NCBI RefSeq assembly: GCF_004358675.1 | Contig: NZ_SMZO01000012.1 | Location: 39,033-103,032 of the forward strand | DNA length: 64,000 nucleotides | Source of the DNA: Meridianimarinicoccus aquatilis | GTDB taxonomy: Bacteria > Pseudomonadota > Alphaproteobacteria > Rhodobacterales > Rhodobacteraceae | Reading direction: 5' to 3' | In this document: one piece after another, positions 54,073-62,463 of the stretch | Position numbering within the stretch: position 1 is the stretch's first letter | Layout of the letters: each line of letters opens with the position of its first letter | The notes under the pieces: model-generated | Databases searched by the model: none | What the model saw: only the letters and a program-made list of their open reading frames with translations | What the model was told of the DNA's origin: nothing | Made by a program: the position numbers and the translations under genes

Positions 54073-55509
54073 TTATTCTGCAGCAACCATGGCGCTGCGC
54101 TGCTCGAAACGTTCCAACATCGCTTGCGCCGCTTCGCGTCCGTCCCGGATCGCCCAAACTACGAGCGAGGCACCGCGCACGATGTCACCCACGGCATAGA
54201 CGCCGTCCATGCTGGTCGCATGCGTGCGGAAGTCGGCCTTGATCGTGCCCCACCGGGTGACCTCAAGCTCCGGCTCGCCCCAAAGAGTTGGCAGGTCTTC
54301 TGGTTCAAAACCCAGCGCTTTGACGACAAGATCCGCCTTTTCGACGTAATCTGCGCCTTCGATAAGTTCGGGAACCTGGCGACCGGTTGCGTCAGGCTGG
54401 CCAAGGCGCATTTTCTGCACCATCACACCATCGACCTTGTCACCGGTGAAGCCTTTCGGCGCAGACAGCCAAACAAATTCCACGCCTTCTTCTTCGGCGT
54501 TGGCAACTTCGCGTTGGCTGCCCGGCATATTGGCCCGGTCACGGCGGTACAGACATTTCACGCTTTCCGCGCCCTGACGAACCGCCGTACGCACGCAATC
54601 CATCGCGGTGTCGCCACCGCCAATAACAACCACGTTCTTGCCTGAGGCGTTCAACTCGCCGCTTTCGTATTCTTCAACCGTGTCGCCAAAGCTTACGCGA
54701 TTAGACGCAGTCAGATAGTCAATCGCGCGGACGATACCGTCAGCATTGCTACCCGGCCCCTGCAAATCACGGGTCTTGTAAACACCTGTCGCAATCAGAA
54801 CCGCGTCATGCGCGCCCCGGATTGCCGAGAACGTGATGTCATCACCCACGTTGCAGTTCAGCCGGAACTGGACACCGCCGTCTTCAAGCTGATCCATCCG
54901 CTTCATGACAATGTCTTTTTCCAGCTTGAAGCCGGGGATGCCATAGGTCAGCAAACCACCGCCGCGATCATAGCGGTCATACACCGTCACCTGAATGCCG
55001 GCGCGGCGCAGCATGTCTGCTGCGGCCAATCCGCCCGGTCCGGCGCCAATGATGCCAACGCTTTCATCGCGCTCTACGGCAGGGCGGATCGGTTTGACCC
55101 AACCCTCTTCAAAGGCGGTGTCAGTAATGTATTTTTCGACGGCACCGATGGTTACGGTTCCGTGGCCGGACTGCTCGATCACGCAGTTGCCTTCGCACAG
55201 ACGGTCTTGTGGGCAGATGCGGCCACAGATTTCTGGGAATGTGTTGGTTTCCTGGCTTAGCTCATACGCTTCGCGCAGGCGACCGGTGGCTGTCATGTTC
55301 AGCCAATCGGGAATGTTGTTGTGCAACGGGCAATGCGATTGGCAATACGGCACACCGCACTGACTGCACCGAGAGGCTTGCTCTTCGGCCTTTTGTGTGG
55401 CGAACTCGGCGTAAATCTCACCGAAGTCCTTGTTGCGTAGATTGGGCGCACGCTTCTCCGGCATATCCCGTGCTACAGACACGAACTGAAGCATTTTTTG
55501 CTTGGCCAT
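54073..55509 (-). CDS. gltD: Glutamate synthase small subunit
   Basis: GltD is an FAD and 4Fe-4S protein that passes electrons from NADPH to GltB. The 478-residue protein has the N-terminal cysteine region CSQCGVPYCQSHCPLHNNIPDWL and CGRICPQDRLCEGNCV, the FAD site VGIIGAGPGGLAAADMLRRAG, the NADPH site VVVIGGGDTAMDCVRTAVRQGA and a C-terminal GDIVRGASLVVWAIRDGREAA. The start at 55509 follows GGAGGCGGG. A 203-base gap before the GFA gene contains only a weak GC hairpin. Confidence 0.96.
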   Translation of the reverse strand: MAKQKMLQFVSVARDMPEKRAPNLRNKDFGEIYAEFATQKAEEQASRCSQCGVPYCQSHCPLHNNIPDWLNMTATGRLREAYELSQETNTFPEICGRICPQDRLCEGNCVIEQSGHGTVTIGAVEKYITDTAFEEGWVKPIRPAVERDESVGIIGAGPGGLAAADMLRRAGIQVTVYDRYDRGGGLLTYGIPGFKLEKDIVMKRMDQLEDGGVQFRLNCNVGDDITFSAIRGAHDAVLIATGVYKTRDLQGPGSNADGIVRAIDYLTASNRVSFGDTVEEYESGELNASGKNVVVIGGGDTAMDCVRTAVRQGAESVKCLYRRDRANMPGSQREVANAEEEGVEFVWLSAPKGFTGDKVDGVMVQKMRLGQPDATGRQVPELIEGADYVEKADLVVKALGFEPEDLPTLWGEPELEVTRWGTIKADFRTHATSMDGVYAVGDIVRGASLVVWAIRDGREAAQAMLERFEQRSAMVAAE

Positions 55510-55564
55510 TTCCCGCCTCCAAATCAAGTTGCCGCCTTTTAGACATGTCTGGGACAAATGAAAA

Positions 55565-55586
55565 GTCATAAAGTATGACCTATAAT
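55565..55586. promoter_or_regulatory. Inverted repeat and -10 box between gltD and uppP
   Basis: GTCATA-AAG-TATGAC (55565-55579) is directly followed by TATAAT (55581-55586) reading toward uppP. Nearby AGACATGTCT (55541-55550) is a second palindrome. The arrangement fits an operator in the divergent promoter region. Confidence 0.4.
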
Positions 55587-55706
55587 TGCCTAATACACAC
55601 CCCACATGCATTTTTCTGGGCCTTGCCAGCAAAAATAAGGTAATCAATGCTGACCTTAATGCGGTCTTTCACCCAATTCTCAAACACTTGACCCAGAGAC
55701 ACCCCT

Positions 55707-56510
55707 ATGCCGTTGTTCCACTTGTTCCTCGTAGCGGTGATTCAAGGAATCACCGAGTTTCTTCCCATCTCCTCATCTGGCCACCTTATCCTGCTGCCAA
55801 ATCTTACCGGAATGGCCGACCAAGGGTTGGTTATTGACGTCGCCGTTCACGTCGGCACGCTGTTCGCCGTCGTCTTGTATTTCTGGTCTGACGTTCGCGC
55901 TGCTGCCCTCGGCAGTTTGCGACTTTTGCGCGGTAAAGTAGACACGCCAGGTGCCTTTCTTGCACTTTGCCTGATCGTGGCGACAATTCCGGTGGTCATC
56001 GCCGGACTCGCCATGAAGCTGACGGGCCTGAACGACGCGATGCGGTCCACAGCCGTCATTGGCTGGACAATGTTGATCTTTGGAATCGTGCTGTATTTCG
56101 CAGACCAGAAAGCCGCGGAAACCCGCAAGGCTGAAGAATGGAGTCTGAAGCACGCCATTATAATGGGTCTGTGGCAGGTTATTGCTTTGATCCCCGGGAC
56201 ATCGCGCTCAGGCATCACAATCACCGGGGCGCGCACCCTCGGCTATGAACGCGAGAGCGCAGCAAAGCTCTCGATGCTGATGTCGATCCCAACCATTGCG
56301 ATGGCAGGTATGCTGTTGGGTCTGGATGTTATTGGCGAAGGGAATGCAGCGGCAGCAAAAGACGGTGCGATCGCGGCCGGTTTTGCCTTTGTCTCAGCGC
56401 TTTTGGCGCTCACCTTGATGATGCGCCTTCTGCGATCCGTCAGTTTCACGCCTTATGTGATCTATCGAATCGTCTTTGGTATCATTTTGCTGGGTGTCGC
56501 TTACTTGTAA
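55707..56510 (+). CDS. uppP: Undecaprenyl-diphosphatase
   Basis: UppP (BacA) removes a phosphate from undecaprenyl diphosphate, recycling the lipid carrier of peptidoglycan synthesis. The 267-residue membrane protein has the two catalytic motifs QGITEFLPISSSGHL and IPGTSRSGITITGARTLGY, with about eight hydrophobic helices. The ATG at 55707 follows the gltD divergent region. The family is also associated with bacitracin tolerance when overexpressed. Confidence 0.96.
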   Translation: MPLFHLFLVAVIQGITEFLPISSSGHLILLPNLTGMADQGLVIDVAVHVGTLFAVVLYFWSDVRAAALGSLRLLRGKVDTPGAFLALCLIVATIPVVIAGLAMKLTGLNDAMRSTAVIGWTMLIFGIVLYFADQKAAETRKAEEWSLKHAIIMGLWQVIALIPGTSRSGITITGARTLGYERESAAKLSMLMSIPTIAMAGMLLGLDVIGEGNAAAAKDGAIAAGFAFVSALLALTLMMRLLRSVSFTPYVIYRIVFGIILLGVAYL

Positions 56511-56525
56511 GCAACACCCGGTCGA

Positions 56526-57509
56526 TCAGCCTTTAAGGTTCCGGGCCGACTCGGTCATTTCAGCGTATTGGCCAGTCGGGCGGAACCGCCACAAATAATC
56601 AGGCAGAACAGCGCCCATCGAGACTGGGCTAATCCCAAGATCTGCAAGACCCTTCGCGCCATCTGATACGACATTGTCGTTCTTCAGGTTTGCCACTTGG
56701 TCTTTCGTGATCATCTTGTTTTCAAACAGCCCAAAAGAAAGCGACTGCAACACATCAAAACTGCTGCCCATCAAGCCGGCAATCGCGAAGGGGATGTTCA
56801 CGACCAGCCGACGCCGACGGATGACCTGAAGCATCTCAGCCATCAATTCGCGGAAGCTTTTCACGTCAGGTCCACCCAGCTCATAAACGCCCGGTTCTGC
56901 TTTGCCCAGAACGCCCATGACGGCCGCCTCGGCGACGTTATCAACGTACACGGGTTGAAATTTCGTGTCAGCGCCGACCACAGGCAATACTGGCCCCATC
57001 CGCGACATAGAGGCGAAGCGGTTAAAGAACTCGTCCTCCGAGCCAAAGACAACCGACGGGCGCAAGATTACCGCATTTGGTTGATACTCAAGCACGCCTG
57101 CCTCACCAGCCGCTTTTGTACGGGCATAGTCGCTATCGCTGTCAGCATCGGCACCAATCGCGGAAATTTGGACCATCTGAGTGATCCCCGCTTCGGCTGA
57201 AAGGCGGGCGATCCGTGCAGCACCTTCGGCTTGGACTGCGTCAAAACCGTTTTTTCCGTATGCGTTGAGAATACCGACGCAGTTTACAACCGCATCCGCA
57301 CCGCCCAGAACCTGCCGGACCGACGCATCGTCGCGAATATTGCAAAAGATTGGCTCAACCTGCCCGACCGCGCCATAAGGGCGAACGAATCCCGCCTCAT
57401 CAGGGCGGCGCACGGCGACACGAACCCGCCATCCTTCTTTCGCCATTCGACGTGCAATATAACGGCCGATAAACCCGGACCCGCCAAAGATGGTGACTAG
57501 TTTCGACAT
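56526..57509 (-). CDS. NDUFA9-like NAD(P)-binding protein of complex I
   Basis: A 327-residue atypical short-chain dehydrogenase. TIFGGSGFIGRYIARRMAKEGWRVRVAVRRPDE is the Rossmann motif, CVGILNAYGKNGFDAVQAEGAARIARLSAEAGI and QISAIGADADSDSDYARTKAAGE the core, and LRPSVVFGSEDEFFNRFA is typical of mitochondrial NDUFA9 and its alphaproteobacterial relatives. In mitochondria NDUFA9 is an accessory subunit that binds NADPH without turnover. A GGAGG precedes the ATG at 57509. Confidence 0.85.
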   Translation of the reverse strand: MSKLVTIFGGSGFIGRYIARRMAKEGWRVRVAVRRPDEAGFVRPYGAVGQVEPIFCNIRDDASVRQVLGGADAVVNCVGILNAYGKNGFDAVQAEGAARIARLSAEAGITQMVQISAIGADADSDSDYARTKAAGEAGVLEYQPNAVILRPSVVFGSEDEFFNRFASMSRMGPVLPVVGADTKFQPVYVDNVAEAAVMGVLGKAEPGVYELGGPDVKSFRELMAEMLQVIRRRRLVVNIPFAIAGLMGSSFDVLQSLSFGLFENKMITKDQVANLKNDNVVSDGAKGLADLGISPVSMGAVLPDYLWRFRPTGQYAEMTESARNLKG

Positions 57510-57602
57510 CACAGCCTCCGCATATACTATGCTGCTGATAACTGGCCTGCCGGTCCCGAACAAGGCACATCACGTCGCGGGGAAAATTGCGCGCAAGACG
57601 TG

Positions 57603-57631
57603 TTGACACCCCCGAACCGTGCCGGTAGATG
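57603..57631 (+). promoter_or_regulatory. tRNA-Leu promoter
   Basis: TTGACA, 17-base spacer, TAGATG, placed 18 bases before the tRNA. Confidence 0.7.
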
Positions 57632-57648
57632 CCCTCCTCACGACACCT

Positions 57649-57734
57649 GCCCAGGTGGCGGAATGGTAGACGCGCTAGCTTCAGGTGCTAGTGTCCGTAT
57701 GGACGTGGAGGTTCGAGTCCTCTCCTGGGCACCA
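57649..57734 (+). tRNA. tRNA-Leu (CAG anticodon)
   Basis: An 86-base class II tRNA with encoded CCA: acceptor GCCCAGG / CCTGGGC, anticodon loop TTCAGGT (CAG), a long variable arm and T-loop TTCGAGT. Confidence 0.97.
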
Positions 57735-58160
57735 AACTTCTCAAATTTATTTGCAACAGATCGACGCGTTGTGCGCCTTTTGGGTCTGCTGTTCGGCGCA
57801 GTTTTGCCGTTTCGATCGCGAAGCTTACGTCACCACCAAGAATGAAAAGAGCCAACCAAAGCGTCCGCTTTGATGTTGCGAGCTATGGCGCCATCGCGTC
57901 CGCCAGTTGGGGGTATCCCGTCCGGCGGCACGCTCCCGTCATCAATTTCGGGCTTTCAGATAGTATCCGTTTTCTGGCCTTAGCTGATGCAATCAGGGTC
58001 AAGCTGGACAGGAACGCGAATCGAAGACGCTGCACGACGATCACTGCTGCGGTCATTGACCGTAACCGCGCACATAGATGCCGGACGTATACGCTCGTTT
58101 ATTCTTGTCGGCCGTGATGTTAGGGCGCTGATCGGCTCGTCGAATCTGGAGTGCCGGTGA
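57735..58160 (+). other. 426-base stretch after tRNA-Leu without a recognised gene
   Basis: A 91-codon frame (57842-58117) has no Shine-Dalgarno and no familiar composition, so I do not call it. No integrase or attachment repeat was found beside the tRNA. Confidence 0.4.
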
Positions 58161-59468
58161 CTAGTGTTCCTCAGCCGGCTCAGCAGTAACCAAGAACGCT
58201 CGAAAATCGTTCACGTTGGTTCCGGTTGGCCCCGGTACAAACAAATCGCCAGCCGCGTCGAAGCCGCCCCAAGCGTCATTCTGGGCCAAAGCCGTGGCCG
58301 GGTCAAAACCGCCCGCACGCATCCGCGCTGTGCTTTGCCCATCCGCAAAAGCACCGGCATTGTCCTCGGACCCGTCAATTCCATCCGTGTCAGCCGCCAA
58401 GGCCGCAACTCCTTCGATGCCTTCCAGAGCGATTGCCGCCGCGAGCAGGAACTCTGAATTTCGGCCCCCGCGACCGCCTTTGCCACGCAGGGTTACCGTT
58501 GTCTCTCCCCCCGAAAGTATGACCACCGGTGCCGTGAAGGGGCGGCCACGTGCAACCACTTCCCGCACGATGGCGGCATGGACTTGACCCACATCGCGAG
58601 CCTCTCCCTCGATCGCGTCAGACAAAATGACAGCCGGAATCCCCTGCGCCTCAGAAGCTTGTGCTGCCGCCTCAAGCGATATCCGTGCAGAAGCAATTAC
58701 CCGTACCTCGTTTCGGGAAAACACGGCATCGGCTGGATCTGGCGCAGATGCACTTTGCTGCCTCAGATGCGCCATAATAGTGTCCGGCAGCGCAATGCCG
58801 CGACTTTCGATCATCGCCAAAGCGTCCGCAAGACCGACCCCGTCGGGCACAGTTGGTCCAGAGGCGACCTGCGCCGGATCATCCCCCGGCACATCCGATA
58901 CAACCAGACTTACAACACGCGCCGGGGCTGCTGCTGCAGCCAACCTGCCGCCCTTGATGCAGCTGACATGTTTACGAATGGCATTCATGACCCCAATCGG
59001 CGCGCCAGACGCCAAAAGCGCGGTGTTCAAGGCCTGCTCATCGGACAAAGTCAAACCGTCGGGCGGCGCAGGCAGCAGAGACGAGCCGCCGCCGCACACC
59101 AGCGCCACAACAAGATCGTCAGGCCCAAGGCCAGCGACGGCCTCGAACAAGGCGCTCGACGCAACCAGCCCAGCATCATCGGGAACCGGGTGCGACGCTT
59201 CCAGAACTTGGAGGTATTCACAAGGCGCTGCGTAACCGTAGCGCGTCACCACAACGCCAGTAAGCGGCCCGTCCCATAGTTTTTCGAATGCCGCCGCTAG
59301 TTGCGCTGCGCCCTTCCCGGCGCCAATGACAACCGTGCGCCCTTTGGGCTTCGCGGGCAGAGCATTGCGCAGCGCCTGTACCGGATCTGCCGCCGCAACC
59401 GCAGCATCAAACAGTCCCGTCAAGAACTTTCGTGCCCCTGCGTCCATATCTTGCGGTGTCTCAATCAT
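58161..59468 (-). CDS. Glycerate 2-kinase / TtuD-MOFRL family protein
   Basis: A 435-residue protein of the DUF4147 (N-terminal) plus MOFRL (C-terminal) architecture, the GckA/TtuD-type glycerate kinase that phosphorylates D-glycerate to 2-phosphoglycerate. VVIGAGKGAAQLAAAFEKLW, SHPVPDDAG, LVCGGGSSLLPAPPDGLTL, NAIRKHVSCIKGGRLA and SLVVSDVPGDDPAQVASGPT are the key stretches; VILSGGETTVTLRGKGGRGGRNSEFLLAAAI begins the MOFRL part. Some relatives were misnamed hydroxypyruvate reductase. In the cell it would return glycerate, for example from photorespiratory or serine-cycle routes. Confidence 0.9.
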   Translation of the reverse strand: MIETPQDMDAGARKFLTGLFDAAVAAADPVQALRNALPAKPKGRTVVIGAGKGAAQLAAAFEKLWDGPLTGVVVTRYGYAAPCEYLQVLEASHPVPDDAGLVASSALFEAVAGLGPDDLVVALVCGGGSSLLPAPPDGLTLSDEQALNTALLASGAPIGVMNAIRKHVSCIKGGRLAAAAAPARVVSLVVSDVPGDDPAQVASGPTVPDGVGLADALAMIESRGIALPDTIMAHLRQQSASAPDPADAVFSRNEVRVIASARISLEAAAQASEAQGIPAVILSDAIEGEARDVGQVHAAIVREVVARGRPFTAPVVILSGGETTVTLRGKGGRGGRNSEFLLAAAIALEGIEGVAALAADTDGIDGSEDNAGAFADGQSTARMRAGGFDPATALAQNDAWGGFDAAGDLFVPGPTGTNVNDFRAFLVTAEPAEEH

Positions 59469-59652
59469 CGTGCGCCCATCCTAATCAGGATTTTCAAATC
59501 ACCCTATCGATACTGGAATGTATCGAATGCGCGCGGGATATCGTCCAGATCAAATTGAGCATTCATGAAGACACTCCCATCAATGCGCCATTGATCAATC
59601 GTGCTCACCCCGGCAATGCAGGCAAAATTGGGGACAACGACAAGCCGCAGTG

Positions 59653-60183
59653 TCAGACCCGAACAAGGTTTCCAAAAATGGTGTCTTTGTGTTCTTCCAG
59701 ATAAATCCGCAACCATGGCGTAAACCGCCCTGGTCGGCGCGTGACTTCGGCGGCCAGATCGTACAGGCCGACCCACTCGACCTGCATCACCTCATCGCGA
59801 TTTGGCAAGACGTTCAGGTCCTTGGACGCTGTCGCAACGAACAAGTCGACCACTTCATGCTCGACCATGCCGCCGCCCACGTCCGCCCGATACTCAACCG
59901 TATCGCGTTTCGCTGGGTAGACGCCGGTGATGCCCAATTCTTCGTTCAGACGTCGCACGGCGCAGTCGGCCGGGTTCTCGCCCCAAGCGGGGTGCGTGCA
60001 GCATGTATTCGCCCAAAGACCAGGCGTATGGTATTTCGACATGGCGCGGCGTTGGATCAGAACATTCTGACCGTCCATGATGAAGACGGAAACAGCCTTG
60101 TGCCGCAGCCCCTCGCGATGAACTGCAAGTTTCTCGACCGGGGTCAGTTCGCCATTCACCCAAGCAGGGATAAGATCGGTCAT
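59653..60183 (-). CDS. idi: Isopentenyl-diphosphate isomerase, type I
   Basis: Idi interconverts isopentenyl and dimethylallyl diphosphate. The 176-residue Nudix-fold enzyme has HREGLRHKAVSVFIMD, the catalytic cysteine in WANTCCTHPAWGE, RRLNEELGI and EHEVVDLFVA. Its length and motifs are those of the bacterial type I enzyme. It stands apart from dxs and ispA. In the Roseobacter group type I idi is often next to photosynthesis genes; none are seen here. Confidence 0.94.
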   Translation of the reverse strand: MTDLIPAWVNGELTPVEKLAVHREGLRHKAVSVFIMDGQNVLIQRRAMSKYHTPGLWANTCCTHPAWGENPADCAVRRLNEELGITGVYPAKRDTVEYRADVGGGMVEHEVVDLFVATASKDLNVLPNRDEVMQVEWVGLYDLAAEVTRRPGRFTPWLRIYLEEHKDTIFGNLVRV

Positions 60184-60479
60184 AGTGCGGGCCTCATCCC
60201 GGGCGGTTTAGGTCATACGGCTGCAGCGCGCGTGGCGCTCTGCCGTGCTGATACCGCAATCTAATCGCGCCAAGCTTCAATTTGCACCCCGGCAACATGA
60301 CACAGGGACACTATTGTCGGGCTTCACAAAAACTGCCCTTTGGTAATAATATGAAATTCCGCATGTGTTGTTACGCATCAATCCTTGCATCGCAGGGTGA
60401 ACTGCGCGACGAAGTTGTGGCAACGTTCCAGAGGCGCACTATCGTCTGTGGGGAAGACACTGCAAAATGGGAGCACTAC

Positions 60480-60908
60480 ATGACCAAGCTTTTCGCCGCA
60501 TTTGCGGCAACCGCGCTGATAACCCTGCCAATCGCAGCCTCCGCCCAATCCGGCGATGCTGCAGCCGGCGAGAAAGCCTTTCGCGGATGTCAGGCATGCC
60601 ACGTTGTCGTAAATGACGCAGGCGAAACCCTTGCTGGCCGCAACGCCAAAACTGGCCCCAACCTTTACGGTGTGGTCAATCGCGCCGCCGGGGCTGTGGA
60701 CGGATTCCGCTATTCTGACTCCCTCGCAGCAGCGGGTGAAGCCGGTCTCGTTTGGGACGAAGCAGCATTTACTGCCTATGTTCAGGACCCGACTGGCTAT
60801 CTGCGCGAGTACTTGGACGACAGCGGCGCTCGTGGCGCGATGTCTTACAAAGTGCGCAAAGAGGCAGACGCTGTGAACCTGTTCGCTTACTTCGCCAGCC
60901 TTCAGTAA
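60480..60908 (+). CDS. Periplasmic class I cytochrome c (c2/c550-like)
   Basis: A 142-residue exported electron carrier. A signal peptide (MTKLFAAFAATALITLPIAASA) is followed by the haem site CQACH at 37-41 and the axial methionine candidate Met121 in GAMSYKV. The segment KTGPNLYGVVNRAAGAVDGFRYSDSL is typical of cytochrome c2/c550. A GGGAG precedes the ATG at 60480. It stands alone with its own terminator. Partners could be the bc1 complex or an oxidase. Confidence 0.92.
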   Translation: MTKLFAAFAATALITLPIAASAQSGDAAAGEKAFRGCQACHVVVNDAGETLAGRNAKTGPNLYGVVNRAAGAVDGFRYSDSLAAAGEAGLVWDEAAFTAYVQDPTGYLREYLDDSGARGAMSYKVRKEADAVNLFAYFASLQ

Positions 60909-60938
60909 CAAACTGACGCTGTCAGATACTTCTCACAA

Positions 60939-60969
60939 AAAAGGCCCCCTTCAAGGGGCCTTTTATTTT
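60939..60969 (+). terminator. Terminator of the cytochrome c gene
   Basis: Perfect 10-bp stem AAAAGGCCCC / GGGGCCTTTT with a 6-base loop, followed by ATTTT. It can also serve the convergent fasciclin gene. Confidence 0.92.
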
Positions 60970-60998
60970 GCTCTGGGGGAAGGGGAGGTGGGGACCGA

Positions 60999-61541
60999 TT
61001 ACGACGCCGGCAGCAAGACCCGGTCAATCACGTGGATCACACCGTTAGATTGGTCCACATCGGCAATCGTAACGTTTGCAACGCGGCCACGCTCGTCCTC
61101 TATCATGATCTCGTTGCCCGAGTAGCGCGCCTGTAGCATGCAGCCGCCAACGGTTGGAACTGGATGAACGCCGCCATCATCGTCAATCATACCCTTGATT
61201 GCAGTCGACATGGCGTCGGCAGATACAACATGGCAGGCAAGAATTTTGGTCAACTGCGCCTTGTGTTCGGGCATCAGAAGTTTGGCCAGCGCATCATCGT
61301 CTATTTTGTCAAACGCGGCATTTGTCGGGGCAAATACAGTGAAAGGGCCAGGGCCGGACAGGGTGTCGACTAATCCGGCCGCCTGTACCGCCGCGACAAG
61401 AGTTGTATGATCAGCGGAGTTGACAGCGTTCTCGACGATGTTCTTTGACGGGAACATTTCTGCACCGCCCACCATAGGATTTTCGGCCATTGCAGCGGTT
61501 GCAGTCAGGGCGAGGCAGGCGGCGTATACGGTCGTTTTCAT
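60999..61541 (-). CDS. Secreted fasciclin-domain protein
   Basis: A 180-residue exported protein: signal peptide MKTTVYAACLALTATAAMA and one FAS1 domain with NIVENAVNSADHTTLVAAVQAAGLVDTLSGPGPFTVFAPTNAAFDKI, LTKILACHVV and the C-terminal VIHVIDRVLLPAS. FAS1 domains mediate adhesion; two cysteines may form a disulphide. GGAGACGACC lies before the ATG. An IS66-type element begins 20 bases upstream of the start codon, so the native promoter has been separated from the gene. Confidence 0.93.
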   Translation of the reverse strand: MKTTVYAACLALTATAAMAENPMVGGAEMFPSKNIVENAVNSADHTTLVAAVQAAGLVDTLSGPGPFTVFAPTNAAFDKIDDDALAKLLMPEHKAQLTKILACHVVSADAMSTAIKGMIDDDGGVHPVPTVGGCMLQARYSGNEIMIEDERGRVANVTIADVDQSNGVIHVIDRVLLPAS

Positions 61542-61561
61542 GGGTCGTCTCCGTGTGATTT

Positions 61562-61581
61562 GTATGCGTCCGGTGTGACTG
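61562..61581 (+). repeat. Left terminal inverted repeat of the IS66 element
   Basis: GTATGCGTCCGGTGTGACTG, matching the right end with one mismatch. Confidence 0.93.
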
Positions 61582-61609
61582 CCCTGCCTGCATGATAGAG
61601 TGGGTGATA

Positions 61610-61633
61610 ATGTCCACTATCGATAGTGGACAT
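61610..61633. promoter_or_regulatory. Perfect 24-bp palindrome before tnpA
   Basis: ATGTCCACTATC followed by its exact reverse complement, with no spacer. It begins on the last base of a GATAAT (-10-like, 61605-61610) and ends 13 bases before the tnpA ATG. As DNA it could be an operator over the start point; as RNA it would form a stem that limits translation or incoming read-through. Confidence 0.65.
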
Positions 61634-61646
61634 CTTGAGGTTTGTT

Positions 61647-62051
61647 ATGGCGGGGAAGAAGGGCTTGAAGAAGCGGGTCTGGTCGGATGACGAGAAACGC
61701 ACGATTTGCGCGCAGACACTGACATCGGGCGTTTCGGTTGCACAGGTTGCGCGGCGCTATTCGATGAATGCGAACTTGATTTTCAAATGGCTGAAGGATC
61801 CCCGATTTGCGCCGATAGAGAGCCGCGTATCTACCGTTGATGCCGTGGATGAGAGCATTTTTCTCCCTGTGGAGATTGCAGCGCCGCCACTGGAGAGCGC
61901 CGAACGTGCGCATGGTGCGGAGGATCCTCCTTGTTGCGCGATCAGCGCGGAGCGGGTGGACATTACCCTGTCGGACGGGCGGCGCATTCTTGTTGAAGGT
62001 CCGACGGCCCTGTCATCGGTTGTTGGCCTGATCCATGGGCTGACAGCATGA
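61647..62051 (+). CDS. tnpA: IS66 accessory protein TnpA
   Basis: A 134-residue helix-turn-helix protein: [44 protein letters not shown] is the IS66 OrfA/IS3-like HTH. It is required with TnpB for transposition in studied members. The ATG at 61647 follows TTGAGG. It overlaps tnpB by 4 bases. Confidence 0.93.
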   Translation: MAGKKGLKKRVWSDDEKRTICAQTLTSGVSVAQVARRYSMNANLIFKWLKDPRFAPIESRVSTVDAVDESIFLPVEIAAPPLESAERAHGAEDPPCCAISAERVDITLSDGRRILVEGPTALSSVVGLIHGLTA

Positions 62052-62395
62052 TCCCGGTGCCGAGCAATACGCGCGTTTGGTTGGCGGCGGGCGTGACGGA
62101 CATGCGGCGCGGGTTTAATACGCTGGCGGCGCAGACGGAGAAGGAGCTCGCTGAGGATCCTTATTCGGGGCATCTGTTCGTCTTCCGTGGGCGTCGCGGC
62201 GATCTGTTGAAGATCATCTGGTGGGACACCCAAGGCGCATGCCTTTTCATGAAGCGCCTTGAGAAGGGTCGGTTTGTCTGGCCAGCTGCCAAAGACGGCA
62301 AAGTGCACATGACGGCGGCGCAGCTTTCGATGCTGCTGGAAGGCATTGACTGGCGCACACCGCAGCGAACATGGCGGCCAACGCGGGCTGGTTAG
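62048..62395 (+). CDS. tnpB: IS66 accessory protein TnpB
   Basis: A 115-residue IS66 Orf2 protein: [58 protein letters not shown] and [11 protein letters not shown] are diagnostic. Its start overlaps the tnpA stop (ATGA). Role in transposition is known only genetically. Confidence 0.95.
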   Translation: MIPVPSNTRVWLAAGVTDMRRGFNTLAAQTEKELAEDPYSGHLFVFRGRRGDLLKIIWWDTQGACLFMKRLEKGRFVWPAAKDGKVHMTAAQLSMLLEGIDWRTPQRTWRPTRAG

Positions 62396-62463
62396 TCCAA
62401 TAAAATATAGGGTTTGGCGCATTCCCCGTTCCGTTTGGCAGGTTGAGCGGATATAAATTGCCC

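Noticed and set aside
57842..58117. 91-codon frame after tRNA-Leu
   Set aside because: No ribosome site, no recognisable motif; not supported as a gene.
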